Source of the DNA: Trametopsis cervina
Lineage: Eukaryota; Basidiomycota; Agaricomycetes; Polyporales; Irpicaceae
Direction: 5' to 3'
DNA length: 64,000 nt
Assembly: GCA_022385755.1 (NCBI GenBank)
Contig: MU278355.1
Coordinates: 128,974 to 192,973 of the forward strand
How positions within the stretch are numbered: position 1 is the stretch's first letter; each line of letters begins with the position of its first letter. Made by a program: the position numbers and the translations under genes. This document shows, piece after piece, positions 21,604 to 33,566 of the stretch. A model generated the notes under the pieces. It was not told the origin of the DNA. It did no database searches and worked only from the letters and a program-made list of their open reading frames with translations.

Positions 21604-23706
21604 TCACGATGGGGTAACAAACTGAACCTCGCTCGGAGCTATCACAGTAATCTTCCGCGAAATTGTGTCCCATCTACCCTTGGTCTCTACACCTCTTTCC
21701 CCTGATCTACGCGTCGTCTTATTCAAGATGATGCTCTCTCCTTCGCCATCCTCTCCAATTAACCCATCCTGCTGCAAAAAGTCAAGTTTTGTGGGCCTGT
21801 CCGTCAAGAAGACCTTCACGAAAACTGTGTCTCTCGTTGCCCCACTCGGTAAATAAAACTGCAGCGGCCTGCCTCTTTCTGTGCTCGCGCCGATTTGGAG
21901 CTGTCCTCCATTTGCGTACAAGCACGGGCGTCCGGGATCGGAGGGGGTGTAACAGGCCTCGATACAATAGGTATTTGGATCGAAAAACCAAGCATAAGCG
22001 AATAGGTTCTTGCTGGTATTGTTACGCAGGATGATGGCGTAACCGATCTCGTTATCATCGGACCCTTCCTCCACTAGTGCTTCCTCGTCCACGATCTCCA
22101 GCGGTGGTTCCGTTGCCCTTCGGATGAAGCCGTGCTGGTCTTCTGAAAAGCGTCTGCCCTGACGTCTAAGGCGACACATTTCAAAGCTAACCAGGTCGGC
22201 GAACGGATGTGTGACGCTAGTCAACGCAAGTAACCTATTGAACCTCGCGATCCCTTGGAGAATGCCGACAAAGTCGGCAGACTTGACTTCCTTCGGCGAT
22301 ATCGTGGGGGCCTTGTTGGGTATATGAACCAGAAGTGGATCCAGGCGACGTAGCGTCAAACTTCCATCCTCGCCGGCAGAAAAGAAGAGGTCTGTATTCG
22401 TCCCCTCTGCAACCTCTCGAATCTTCTCTACACCATTAGGGGACGCATTGGCGACGCTGTTTCGAAAAGTTGCAATCGATGTCTGGGATGCGTTCGAATG
22501 AGGTGCGTCGTTGGCCAAGATGTAATTCAGCCTCTCAGGCTGCTGGGTTACGACGGCCGTATACTTGCGATTGCCAATGCTGACACCCTCGCCAACCTCA
22601 GCCATAGATCGTGTTGCGTCCACACGCCTAGCGATTGCCGTGCCCAGCATTCTCTCCGATTGTAGCTTCCCGTCCATCACATGAATCTCGAAGAGCGTAC
22701 CCACCTCTACTCCGTGGATTTCCCCTGCTGAAATCTCTAGAGTGTTGGTTCCAGTACCTCCCCAGTGTAGAGCATCGTAGTGATCTGCTCGCATTCTAGT
22801 TTCCTCAAAGACAAGCCTGTCGCGCACGATGCCTTCGCACTGCGGGTTTTGCACAAATCGGTGCTTTCGTCGGATAGGTTCAAGCCCCGTGTCGACATGT
22901 TTCAAGATTTCGGCGTAGGTGCGCGGGAATATGTCTGTCCTGCGCAAGGCTTTCAACCACTGCGTTGTGAAGATACCGCCGCTGCGAGCTCCCCCTCTGG
23001 CTTCCTCTAGCGGGCCGCATGCTGCCATCAGAACATGGTCGGCTGACAATGCTCTAATCCGCCCCTCCTTACTCCTGCCCACTTTCTGTGCAATTTCTGG
23101 AACGAGGTCGTCGTCGAGCGCGACAGGGAGAGGTGCGCCCAGAGTTAAGTCGATTCCGCGTGACACTAGCTCCTCCTCTTCCTCGCATGCTGTCCTATTG
23201 CCCCCACTACGTGTCCCATGCCCACTACAGCAGGAGTCCAGGACAATCGTGATGTTGTCTCCATGGGCATCAGCCGCCTTACGAATGAGCCCAGCAAGTG
23301 TCCGGTCTGGGATGGAATATATCAATTCCGTCCTTCGGTCTGTGAGGCCATCCGCATCCCATGGAACAATCGCCTCCACCAAGTTATCGACTCGCTCCTG
23401 TCCGGTTTTCTTTTCAATAACAGTCCAACCCTCTGGGGCTCGCACGCGAGTCCCATGGCCCGAGTAGTGAAGTAGGATAGCATCCCCCCTCGCTATTCTT
23501 GTGTTGTTGATGAGATGCTGTTCGAACGCGGAAATGATAGAGGTTCTGCTGGCTGAGCTGTCTTTCAGGATCACGATATGGTCTTCCGGCACTTTCAAGT
23601 CGTTCGTAAGGTATTGGTACGTGTTGTCGTTGTCCCGGTGCGCGCCTAAGACTGCGGGCCATGATTTGTTCTTGTAATTCTCTATCGAAATGAGTAAGGC
23701 CCACAT
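21604..23706 (-). CDS. Caspase-like (peptidase C14) protein with long C-terminal region
   Basis: A single exon of 700 aa. The first 300 residues or so form a caspase fold: WALLISIENYKN at the start, catalytic His 84 in HYSGHGT (80-86), and catalytic Cys 159 in DSCCSG (157-162). Metacaspases usually have DSCHSG here, so this is a variant. ALSADHVLMAACGP and GGIFTTQWLKAL match the later core strands. Such enzymes cut after basic or acidic residues and are linked to regulated cell death or proteostasis in fungi. Residues from about 310 on show no domain I recognise; this half contains an EISAGEIHGVEVGTLF-like beta-rich segment and a C-terminal part (ILRNNTSKNLFAYAWFFDP) resembling a beta-sandwich. 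No signal peptide or membrane segment is seen. No introns, unlike neighbours. Confidence 0.85.
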   Translation of the reverse strand: MWALLISIENYKNKSWPAVLGAHRDNDNTYQYLTNDLKVPEDHIVILKDSSASRTSIISAFEQHLINNTRIARGDAILLHYSGHGTRVRAPEGWTVIEKKTGQERVDNLVEAIVPWDADGLTDRRTELIYSIPDRTLAGLIRKAADAHGDNITIVLDSCCSGHGTRSGGNRTACEEEEELVSRGIDLTLGAPLPVALDDDLVPEIAQKVGRSKEGRIRALSADHVLMAACGPLEEARGGARSGGIFTTQWLKALRRTDIFPRTYAEILKHVDTGLEPIRRKHRFVQNPQCEGIVRDRLVFEETRMRADHYDALHWGGTGTNTLEISAGEIHGVEVGTLFEIHVMDGKLQSERMLGTAIARRVDATRSMAEVGEGVSIGNRKYTAVVTQQPERLNYILANDAPHSNASQTSIATFRNSVANASPNGVEKIREVAEGTNTDLFFSAGEDGSLTLRRLDPLLVHIPNKAPTISPKEVKSADFVGILQGIARFNRLLALTSVTHPFADLVSFEMCRLRRQGRRFSEDQHGFIRRATEPPLEIVDEEALVEEGSDDNEIGYAIILRNNTSKNLFAYAWFFDPNTYCIEACYTPSDPGRPCLYANGGQLQIGASTERGRPLQFYLPSGATRDTVFVKVFLTDRPTKLDFLQQDGLIGEDGEGESIILNKTTRRSGERGVETKGRWDTISRKITVIAPSEVQFVTPS

Positions 23707-24030
23707 GTTGGAAATAGCCAGGCTATGAATATATCTGTCAGGTTATTCGGACAACGATAAGCTCTCCAACCCACGTTAGTTGATGTGCCTGCTCAAAAGT
23801 ATAGAAAGACCCGGCTGCGCAAATGTGCGCCCTACACAGAGCTTGTAAGCCGCTGTCTTTCGCAAAGGCAGATTGTGTGCCCTCCCGTAGTGACTAATAC
23901 AGTTCCAACTTAAACAAACAGCGTCAAACCTGCACAGTCAACTTGGTGGCATTCGTACAAAGCCTTCTATGTACACGTGCTTAGAGCGCCAGAAAATATT
24001 TTCCCGTGAGGGCGATACACACGCAGAACC
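23707..24030. other. Intergenic
   Basis: 324 bases between the caspase-like start and the helicase stop. Promoter of the caspase-like gene and 3' flank of the helicase; nothing else seen. Confidence 0.35.
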
Positions 24031-27000
24031 TCAGAGACGTTTGGTCGGCTCAAATCCTTGCGCCAATCTCCCTACGGACCTTGCCTTGCGCCATGGTAAG
24101 TCTGCCGGGATCTCAGAAAACTGGTTGTTGACGCGTGGTGTTGCTCGCCATGATTGGCTACTACTCCCATCTGCCGTTCCAAGGTGAAGGTGGGACATCC
24201 CTGTTTGTAACGATTGAGTGACGTCTTGTGGGGGTGTTTGGATCGAGGAAGTGGTCGAGCAAATGGATAGGGATTGTTTGTCAGCAGTACGCTGCGCTGC
24301 AGAAGTCCTCCAAGAAGGCATTCTCTGTGTGGGACTCGGTGCGGGTAGATCTCGCGGAAGTGTGCGCAAGCCTGGTGCACCAGGGAGGTCAACAGAACGT
24401 TCCAGTACACGACGCCAATCTATCCAAGCCCCATCTGCAAGCTTTGCCCAGTATGTTGCCAGTTTCCCGAGTAAGGTTCGGTCGGCGTGGTGTGTAACGA
24501 AGAACTTATTGGTCACAAGCACCATGCCTTTCTTACAGCGTGTGAGCATGACGTTGGTTCGGCTTTGTACTGAGAGAAAACCAGGGCGTGCCGTGCGTGT
24601 TGGTGAGACAATCACAAAGTCGGCTTCATGACCTGTCAAACAGATCTCAGTTGCATCTCGTTTGTCAAACTGGTTGAGGGCGCACCTTGGAAACTATCCA
24701 CATTGTATACCTGATCACTCGGAAGATCAGCAGCCTCCAGAGCTTTGACAATTTCGGCTCTCTGAGCATCATATGGAGTGATTACGCAGTGATTAGTGTG
24801 ACGGTAATAATCTCGCACAAGATTCACTACGAGACGTGCTTCTTCCGTGTTCTGTGAGTAGTCTCAGGGTGGGCGCGTTAAAAGGTAGAGATCAACGCAC
24901 TGTCCAGCTCTTTCCAGATTGCACCTCCTGTCCCTTGGCGGCGTCGATGAAGGCGATACATGATGTATCCTGGATCGCGTGGTTCGACTTCAGCTCGGAG
25001 TTATAGACTGCGTGAGAGATAAAGTTCCCAAGGGGAACAGGCATCCGATCTTGACAAGGAATCAATATGTTTGTAACGCAGCAAGGGTATGGAGGCGTAC
25101 ATTGTGTGTTCAAGAAATACGCTTGAGGTTTGAGATGTTTGACGTCAAATATACTTTGAAGCTGTGGAACAGCATCCTGGCCAAACGGTGGCACTGTATC
25201 AAGTCAGACCAACCTATACACAGCACTTCTATGAACTTGAACTTACGTTGCTTTGGGTCTCCGAAGAAGCACACCTTCTCTAGGTCCTTGAACCTGTGGA
25301 AAAGGTGCTGTGTTTCGGAACAGATCAATCGGAAAACGTCATACCTAAAGTCTGAGATGCTTCTCACCATGTATTCAAAAACATTGATCTGTGAAGCTTC
25401 GTCCACAACGACCACATTGGCAGGGCGCAGTTTGAACATCCCGCATTTGGTCAAAACGGGATTTGAGAGTGTGGAGAGAGTACACAGGATAATACTAGTT
25501 GTTCCTAGGAACCGTTCAGTCTCGTACACGTCCTTGAGTTGCGACAGATCATCTGTGCGAATAAATTGAGACTGAATATCTTCGTATAGGTGTTCGTGCC
25601 TGGTTCAATGCTAGTAGTAAGAAGAGTCCTAGCAACGGTGGTACATGAAAGGACGTCACCATTCAAAATGAAACTCTTTCGAAACCAGAAGCTTGAAGCC
25701 CGTGATGTTTTTACTGATAAAACTTCTTGCGATATTCTTTACCCCAACGTTTGACTGGGCTATAATCCAGACTGGTTGAGCCTGCTGGATCCAGCAGTCT
25801 GCCGCGGCCGCGATCGTCGATGTCTTTCCTGTCCCAGGGGGGCCTAACAATATAATCAACGTCATTCTACGAGTAATCAGTGGATCAGGGTTACGCACCG
25901 TGCACAATCACTAAAGGTTCAGAGGTCGAAAGCATTGCGCTGGCAACCTGACGCTGTGAATCATTGAGCTTCTCAAACTCCCAGCTTTCGGAAGGCCCGC
26001 CGTTCCTTGCTGGCATTCGGGTTTGAGAGGGGAACCAGATCAGGTTGATAAAGCGGCGATCCTGTGGCAAGATAAACCCTTGCATTACGCGCAGCGCAAA
26101 TGAATCACGAGCATTCTCCGCTGTCGTAAGTTCCTCGCGGCCATGGACGGTGGCACGAGTGAACCCGCCCCGAGATTGACCTTCAATGACCCGCAGCATA
26201 GTTCGCTTGCCGCTGGCACCTTTGACCTGGCTACGTATCTCGGTGCCATCCGCCCTTCCCAGAACTACGATTGTCTGATCGGGTGTCAGAATGAGTGTCA
26301 GGAATTCTGAGAGGCAGGTATGGCTTGCCACTAAACGTACTTGTGCACTTGCGCGTATTCTATTCTTGAAACGAGCGTTCGTCACAGTGAGGCCGTCACC
26401 GTCATCTTTGATTGAGTCGAAATCATTCTCAAAACGGCTAGGCCTTTGCGCTTCCAATAGTTCGGCACAAAGTATCATTTCGCCGAGACAGTGAAGTTGC
26501 TATATAAACCGCTGTTTGAGGTGGACTGCGAAACTCGTGCCATGAGCAACACACCTGACTGTTCAAGGATTCAAGCCTTGTATCGACATAGCTCGCTCCC
26601 CGCAAAGCCAACAGGTCAGCATTGGCACATCTTTCCAAGATTACGTGAATACTATGACAATCAACATACTACGCGACAAAGAAATTACTCACACGGCACT
26701 GAGCCACGCGCGGAGGCAGACACGGTTTGCAATCTCTTCGTCATCTTCAGAATCGTCTGGGTACCAGAGTACATCTGCCCCCCTACGCTTTACACTGGCA
26801 CTAACTTTCTTCTCCAAAAACTCTGCAGGAGAGAGAGGTCGTTCCTCCTGCGACCTGGACAGCGACGAGAGATCAATGCCTCTCATAGGCCACCCCTTGT
26901 CACGGTAGATATGAAGCGCGAGGCGGGCCATGGAGAATCCCGCTAGTACGGCACCGAGATGCTCGGTGACTTCGAACACTAGGTTTGGGCTAGGAGGGGA

Positions 27001-27285
27001 CCTTGGAGCCGCATCACCTTTGCGGTTGGCCTGATACGCTGTAGAGCCAAGAGCGGTCTCACTTTGGAAGGAGCGTTGCAACACAACGTAGAATGCTTCA
27101 TCCAAAGTGCTGAACGCAATGGCATCCACACGACCTTCGCTGGACAATTGGAGAGCGAATCCGAGCACATTGGTGGCCGAAGGTATCATGGCGATCAGCT
27201 CGTCGATACGGTTGACAGTGAAGTGATGAGCATGAATATAGCGTTCTTGAGTGTTAGGAAGGATGTTCTGTTTGATTCGAGGCAT
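24031..27285 (-). CDS. Superfamily-1 UPF1-like helicase with an N-terminal extension
   Basis: Exons 27285-26693, 26630-26555, 26499-25899 and 25843 onward join in frame, with further short exons to the stop at 24031. The helicase motifs appear in order: GPPGTGKT (Walker A, formed across an intron), VVVVDEASQ (Walker B), FFGDPKQ (motif III), YRMP-type (IV region), VDSFQG (V) and SRTNVMLTRCK (VI). This is the UPF1/NAM7-like arrangement, which unwinds RNA or DNA with ATP. The N-terminal extension contains ATNVLGFALQLSS and VLAGFSMARLALHIYRD; these faintly resemble a DEDD 3'-5' exonuclease fold, but key acids are not obvious, so this part is only suggested. The C terminus is Ser/Thr-rich and disordered. 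UPF1 itself is excluded by the lack of its Cys/His domain. The start could also be 33 bases upstream. Confidence 0.82.
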
Positions 27286-27973
27286 TGCTGAGTGAAGTGG
27301 GGGGTTGCGGGAAAGCAAGAGGGCTGGACTCGGATTTTAAGTTATGAGCAAGCTGCGGATGTAAACGATCATTGTACAACGTGTCTTCAGCGCGTTGAAT
27401 CCTCCGAATGGGGATCATTGTTATCCGCATCTTTTACGCCAATGCCTTCGAAGCAGTAGCATAAGTTCTATCAGAATAGCCAAGGTTATTCGGTATCTTA
27501 GTTGGATGTGTTAGTGATGAGATATCCTTTGCAAGGTAAGATGACTTCAGTCAAGTACTCACCTGCGTCTCGCAGTTAGAACAGAGCTGTTCCTAATTTG
27601 GTCATAGAACAAACACTCATTGAGGGTGAAGGCGTGCCATTGCGTTTCGCGTCCTGTGCCGAAAGGTGCGAAGTGGTCTGCAGCGAATAAATTATTGCAA
27701 TGGAATGTAAGATATTGCAGTGCAGAAAAGAGAAACCGAAGAACTCTTTCACCTCTATAATCTTACTGTATCCCCTTTGTACGTGGAAGCTTTCTGTAGG
27801 TCTCACCGCTGGAGGAAATAGGCAAGTCGCTTCTGAAAAGGCTGCCGCGAAGCCCGAATCAGATCACGTGCACCGCCTCAGGCTGCGGGGCGCAGTGCTA
27901 AGAGCCCGCAAACCCGAGTGACGACCATCTATATCTCCTATTACGTCTCTTGACGAGCTTGCTTTCGCCAACC
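27286..27973. other. Divergent promoter region between helicase and flippase
   Basis: About 690 bases separate the two divergent start codons. A CACGTG E-box-like palindrome lies at 27865-27870, about 105 bases before the flippase ATG. No gene is supported here. Confidence 0.4.
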
Positions 27974-30900
27974 ATGGCTGACGACTTCGTTCGTCTTGTC
28001 ACGCAAGCTAACCCAGCGTTTCGACAATACCAGCCCGCTGGTAATGGCTACCCACCATCATCCTCGTACCATGGTCATAATGATTCCTCGCAATTGGATC
28101 CCTTCTTTGACGATGAGGACGAAGTACCCGACTCTGCGTTTGGTCGACCTGAGCCCATGATGTCCAAGGAAAGCGGGCTTCCCTTGGCAAAGTCCGGTGC
28201 TGCGCCAGCTGGTCATGGGAGTATTGCACCGGACGGTGATATACTTCAAGATTGGGACGAGGTACCTGCAACAAATTCACAGCCCTTCTCCGGTTCCGCT
28301 GCATTTCCAGGTCCTTCTTCAACGTCCAGGCCGGCGAAGGAGAAGGCACCGCCATCCAAGAGACGAAAGTGGAAATGGCCTTGGAAGGAGGAAGAGGTGT
28401 TAACTGGTGAAAGGCTCATTGCTCTGAACAACTCCTCCGCCAACTCCGAATATCGCTCAAACCACGTCTCAACAAGCAAATATAACGCTGTTACATTCCT
28501 CCCGAAATTCCTCTTTGGTACGCCGTGTGATACTTCACAGCATGTTATGGTACTCATTGTTCTTAATAGAGCAATTCTCTAAATACGCCAACCTGTTTTT
28601 CTTGTTCACTGCCTGCATACAGCAGGTTCCTGGTGTCTCGCCCACAAATCAGTACACCACTATACTGCCCCTTGGTTTTGTGCTTTTCGCTTCAGCAGTC
28701 AAAGAATTTCAGGAAGACCTGGTCAGTCGAACTCATATCTTTGCATACTACACTACTGATTTGCGTCCACAGAAACGACACCAATCTGACGCCGAACTGA
28801 ATTCGCGGTTAGCGAAAATCCTCCAACCAGATGGAACGTTCAAAGATACAAAATGGAAGGACATGCGCGTAGGAGATGTGGTACGAATGGAAAGCGACGA
28901 CTTTATTCCGGCAGACGTTATTTTGATCAGCTCCAGCGAGCCGGAAGGGTTTTGCTACATCGAAACCTCCAACTTGGATGGGTACGTCGGCCTGTAGTTT
29001 CCTTGGGATATTCTAAATTACATTTAACAGAGAGACAAACCTCAAGATAAAGCAAGCTTCCCCGCAGACGTCCAATCTCACCTCTCCGCATCTGGTTACT
29101 GGTCTCAATGGCACATTGCGCTCAGAACATCCCAATAACTCCCTTTATACGTACGAAGGAACGTTGGAATTGACCAGTAGTATGGGTATGGCCAAGACAA
29201 TACCTCTAGGTCCTGATCAAATGTTGCTTCGTGGAGCGCAAATTCGTAACACGCCATGGTCCTATGGTCTTGTTGTCTTCACCGGTCACGACACAAAACT
29301 AATGCGCAACGCAACGTGAGTGGTCTTACGAGCTCTGATGACAGTAAATCTTATCGAACTACAGAGCGGCGCCGATCAAGCGCACCGCGGTAGAACGACA
29401 GGTTAATATCCAGATCGTTTTCTTATTTGGATTGCTTTTAGCTTTATCACTGGGTTCCACCATCGGAAGCAGTATTCGCGCGGTAAGCATACTGTGAGGA
29501 CCCCTGCCGACCCGCAACTTACGTCGTAGTATTTAGTGGTTCTTTGCCGATGCTCAATGGTACCTCCTGGAATCGTCTTCAATAGGCGGTCGTGGTGAGT
29601 AATCTAGTACAAAATCTGCAATGCGTCTTCTTGACCGCGTATTTTTAGCCAAAAGCTTTGTTGAAGGTTAGAAAACACGGTCCTTATTGGTTCATTGCTC
29701 ACTAATTCAGAATAGATATACTGACGTTTATCATCCTCTACAACAATCTGATCCCTATCTCCTTGATCGTGACCATGGAGGTTGTCAAATTCCAACAGGC
29801 GCAGCTGATCAACTCGGACCTTGACATGTACTACGCGAAGACAGACACTCCGGCGCTCTGTCGCACCTCATCACTCGTGGAAGAGCTCGGGCAAATCGAA
29901 TATGTCTTCAGCGACAAGACGGGTACTCTCACCTGTAATGAGATGGAGTTCCGGTGCTGCAGCATAGCTGGTGTTGCGTACTCCGATGTCGTCGATGAGA
30001 GTAAACGTGATGAAGATGGCAAAGACGGATGGCGAACGTTTGCAGAGATGAAGACTATACTCGAAGGCGGCGCGAACCCTTTCGTCGACGTAGGGCCTAA
30101 ACCCGGAGATGAACGTGAAGTCATTCACCAATTCCTGACCTTGCTCGCCGTCTGTCATACTGTCATTCCCGAGAACCGCGATGGTAAAATGCATTATCAG
30201 GCAAGTAGCCCTGATGAGGCCGCCCTCGTCGCTGGCGCCGAATTATTGGGATATCAATTCCATGTACGTGCGAATCTGAATGTCCGTTGTAATGCTAATA
30301 GAGTTGTCGTTAGACTCGGAAGCCCAAGTCCGTATTCGTGAATGTCATGGGTGCATCATATGAATACCAGATCCTGAATGTGTGCGAGTTCAACTCGACC
30401 CGGAAACGGATGTCCACTATCGTCCGAGGCCCTGACGGCAGGATCTACGTCTTTTGCAAGGGCGCTGATACTGTCATCCTGGAGCGCTTAACTGAAAATC
30501 AACCCTACACTGAGAAGACTCTGGTCCATCTGGAGGTATGTCGTTATATCTGACAATTGGGGATTGACCCAAACCGTGTGTTATAGGATTATGCCACGGA
30601 AGGTCTGCGAACGCTGTGCATAGCATTCCGTGAAATATCCGAGCAGGAGTACAAGCAGTGGTCGGCCGTGTACAACGAAGCAGCCACTACCATCAACGGT
30701 CGAGGAGAGGCTTTGGACAAGGCTGCCGAGTTGATTGAGAAGGATCTTTTCCTTCTTGGTGCCACTGCGATTGAAGACAAGCTGCAGGATGGTGTCCCTG
30801 ACACTATTCACACACTTCAGATGGCTGGAATCAAGGTTTGGGTTTTGACAGGCGATCGGCAAGAGACTGCTATCAACATTGGCATGTCCTGCCGGCTTAT

Positions 30901-32790
30901 TTCGGAGTCGATGAACTTGGTACGCAGGTGGTCAATCCTATTTGCAGTAGAGGCTAACCCCTTTATCTTCGTAGGTTATCATCAACGAGGAAACTTCGCA
31001 CGAGACACATGATTTCATCAACAAGAGGCTTGCTGCTATCAAGAACCAGCGAAATGCGGGAGAACTCGAGGACCTCGCGTTGATCATTGGTACGCATGTT
31101 ATGTTGGAAGATTACATGGGGCTGATCCTAATTGCATCCAAAGATGGCAAGAGTCTGACGTACGCATTGGAAAAGGAAATTTCAAAAACGTTCCTGGAAC
31201 TCGCGGTAATGTGCAAAGCTGTCATATGCTGTAGGTCCATGCGTCCCACGAAGACATGTCACTAGTTCTAATCACCAGCAGGTCGCGTGTCCCCCCTGCA
31301 GAAGGCTCTCGTCGTCAAGCTTGTAAAGAAGAATTCCAAGGCTCTTCTGCTTGCCATCGGTGACGGTGCCAATGACGTGAGTATGATCCAGGCGGCACAT
31401 GTCGGCGTCGGTATCTCTGGTCTTGAGGGACTTCAAGCTGCGCGGTCTGCGGATGTAGCGATTTCTCAATTCCGCTACCTGAAGAAGCTATTGCTCGTGC
31501 ATGGCGCCTGGAGTTATCAACGTCTCTCCAAACTTATCTTGTGTATGTCCCTACTGGCGCCAAGGATGGGCAAGTGCTCACGTACATCACAGATTCATTC
31601 TACAAGAACATTGTGCTCTATATGACGCAGTTCTGGGTATGCTCTGCATTTGTTCAACCCAATATTTCTGCTAACAGAGACCTCGACAGTATTCCTTCTT
31701 CAACAACTTCTCCGGACAGATTGCCTACGAATCATGGACTCTTTCACTCTATAATGTTGTATTCACCCTTCTCCCTCCGCTCGTAATTGGAATCTTCGAC
31801 CAGTTCGTCTCCGCTCGCATACTGGATAGGTATCCTCAACTATACATGCTCGGCCAGAAGAACGTGTTCTTCACACGGACAGCGTTCTGGCTATGGGTAG
31901 GAAACGCCCTGTATCACAGTCTGGTGAGTGATAAAGTTAATGCATAATAAATCGGTTATTGACGTTCACTAGGTCCTATTTGCGTTCTCTGTAATTCTAT
32001 TCTGGGGTGATCTGAAGCAAGCTACTGGCTTCGATTCAGGACACTGGGTGTGGGGTACAATGTTGTATCTCGCTGTGTTATTGACGGTTCTCGGGAAAGC
32101 CGCGCTTGTCTCGGAGTAAGTCAGACACGTCTTTCTTGCTATCCGATACTCACTCAACTCTCCAGCCTCTGGACGAAATACACCGTTGCCGGTACGTTCT
32201 ATTCTCACCCACCGCAGCATACTATTTACGGTCGTTACCAGCTATCCCCGGAGCGTTCATTTTCACCATGGCCTTTTTACCGTTCTACGCTGTTGTTGCC
32301 CCCGCAATCGGGTTCTCGAAAGAGTACCTCAACATCGTGCCTCGGCTCTGGACCGACGCGGTCTTCTACTTTATGCTCTTACTCGTGCCAATACTATGTC
32401 TTTCAAGAGACTTGGCATGGAAATAGTGCGTCGGCTCCTTCATATCTCCTTCTAGGCTTCATCGTTGACGTTTCGCGTCGTTGCAGTTATCGACGCACCT
32501 ACAAGCCGGAAACATATCACATCGCCCAAGAGATCCAGAAATACAATATTCCCGATTACCGCCCGCGGCAAGAACAGTAGGTCGTTTACCATGACGATGC
32601 TGAATGTTTCTCCTGACGTAACCCTTGCTTGTGCAGGTTCCAAAAGGCCATCAAGAAAGTTCGTGCGGTGCAACGGATGCGCCGGAATCGTGGTTTCGCG
32701 TTCTCGCAGACGGAGAATACCTCACGACAGGACCAGGCCAGGCTGATACGAGCATACGACACCACGAAAACGGCACCCACAGGATACTAG
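27974..32790 (+). CDS. DRS2: P4-type ATPase, phospholipid flippase (Drs2 type)
   Basis: Roughly 16 exons give a protein of about 1,300 aa. The first exon (27974-28517) is a hydrophilic cytosolic tail ending in a basic KRRKWKWPW stretch. The flippase core follows: [10 protein letters not shown] (TM1), [34 protein letters not shown] with the P4-specific PISL motif, [13 protein letters not shown] with the phosphorylated Asp, [43 protein letters not shown], and the C-terminal membrane helices with [16 protein letters not shown]4 ATPases move phosphatidylserine and phosphatidylethanolamine to the cytosolic leaflet. Drs2 acts at the trans-Golgi network in vesicle formation with a Cdc50 subunit. The Drs2 assignment rests on the tail and length; the Dnf type is less likely. 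Confidence 0.93.
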
Positions 32791-33566
32791 TTCAATTCTG
32801 CGCATGTTTTATTTATGACGACATGACACAGTGTATTTCACGGACTATTTAGATATAATGATAGGGATTTTCGATGGACTGTACGCTGGGCATGGGCAGC
32901 TGATTTATGTATATTTGAACTGCATGCGTATCTCACCTAAGCTTTCCGCATTGTCTTCATGATCACAGACCTGGTCTGCGCACACAGCTTAAAGGCACAT
33001 CTTGCACACAACTACAGTTAAGAGTCAGGATGGAACAGACAGCGGTTATGTACATGCAGTATTAGTGCAGTTCGATATATGACGACCCATATCGTACCGA
33101 TAAACTGAGGGTTCGGGACACAGCAATGAGCGACGAGGGGCAGAGCCAGATTGTATGTAGAGCTTTTAACAGAGGGGATAAGGCAGACGAGAGGGAACTT
33201 TGGGCAAAAGAAATGGCACAGGGAAGGACAAAGAAAAGTAGCATATGGGTGAGAAGCCGAATTGGATAAAGAGGGGGACAACCAACAGCCCAAATGTCCG
33301 CAAGGGAGAGATGTCGCGAGCGCGTATAGCGCAGATGACAGATGCGGGACCGTGACCAGTCGCATCCAACCACTTGAGGTAAGATAACAGGGGGCGGTAT
33401 TAGGTGAAAGTCCTTCATCGCAGTGGACAGTTCGATACGATTGGTGAGACGAGAGTTAGCAGAGGGAGAGAGAGCAGAGGGTCGAAGAGTCGGGTTGGGT
33501 ATCGATTGAGCATATGGTACCGGTTAAGAAAGCAGTGTCACTTCAAATGTAACATAGTGACGATTT
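32791..33566. other. Intergenic between two convergent genes
   Basis: This contains the 3' untranslated regions of the flippase and the RNA-binding protein, which meet tail to tail. No coding sequence is supported. Confidence 0.4.
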
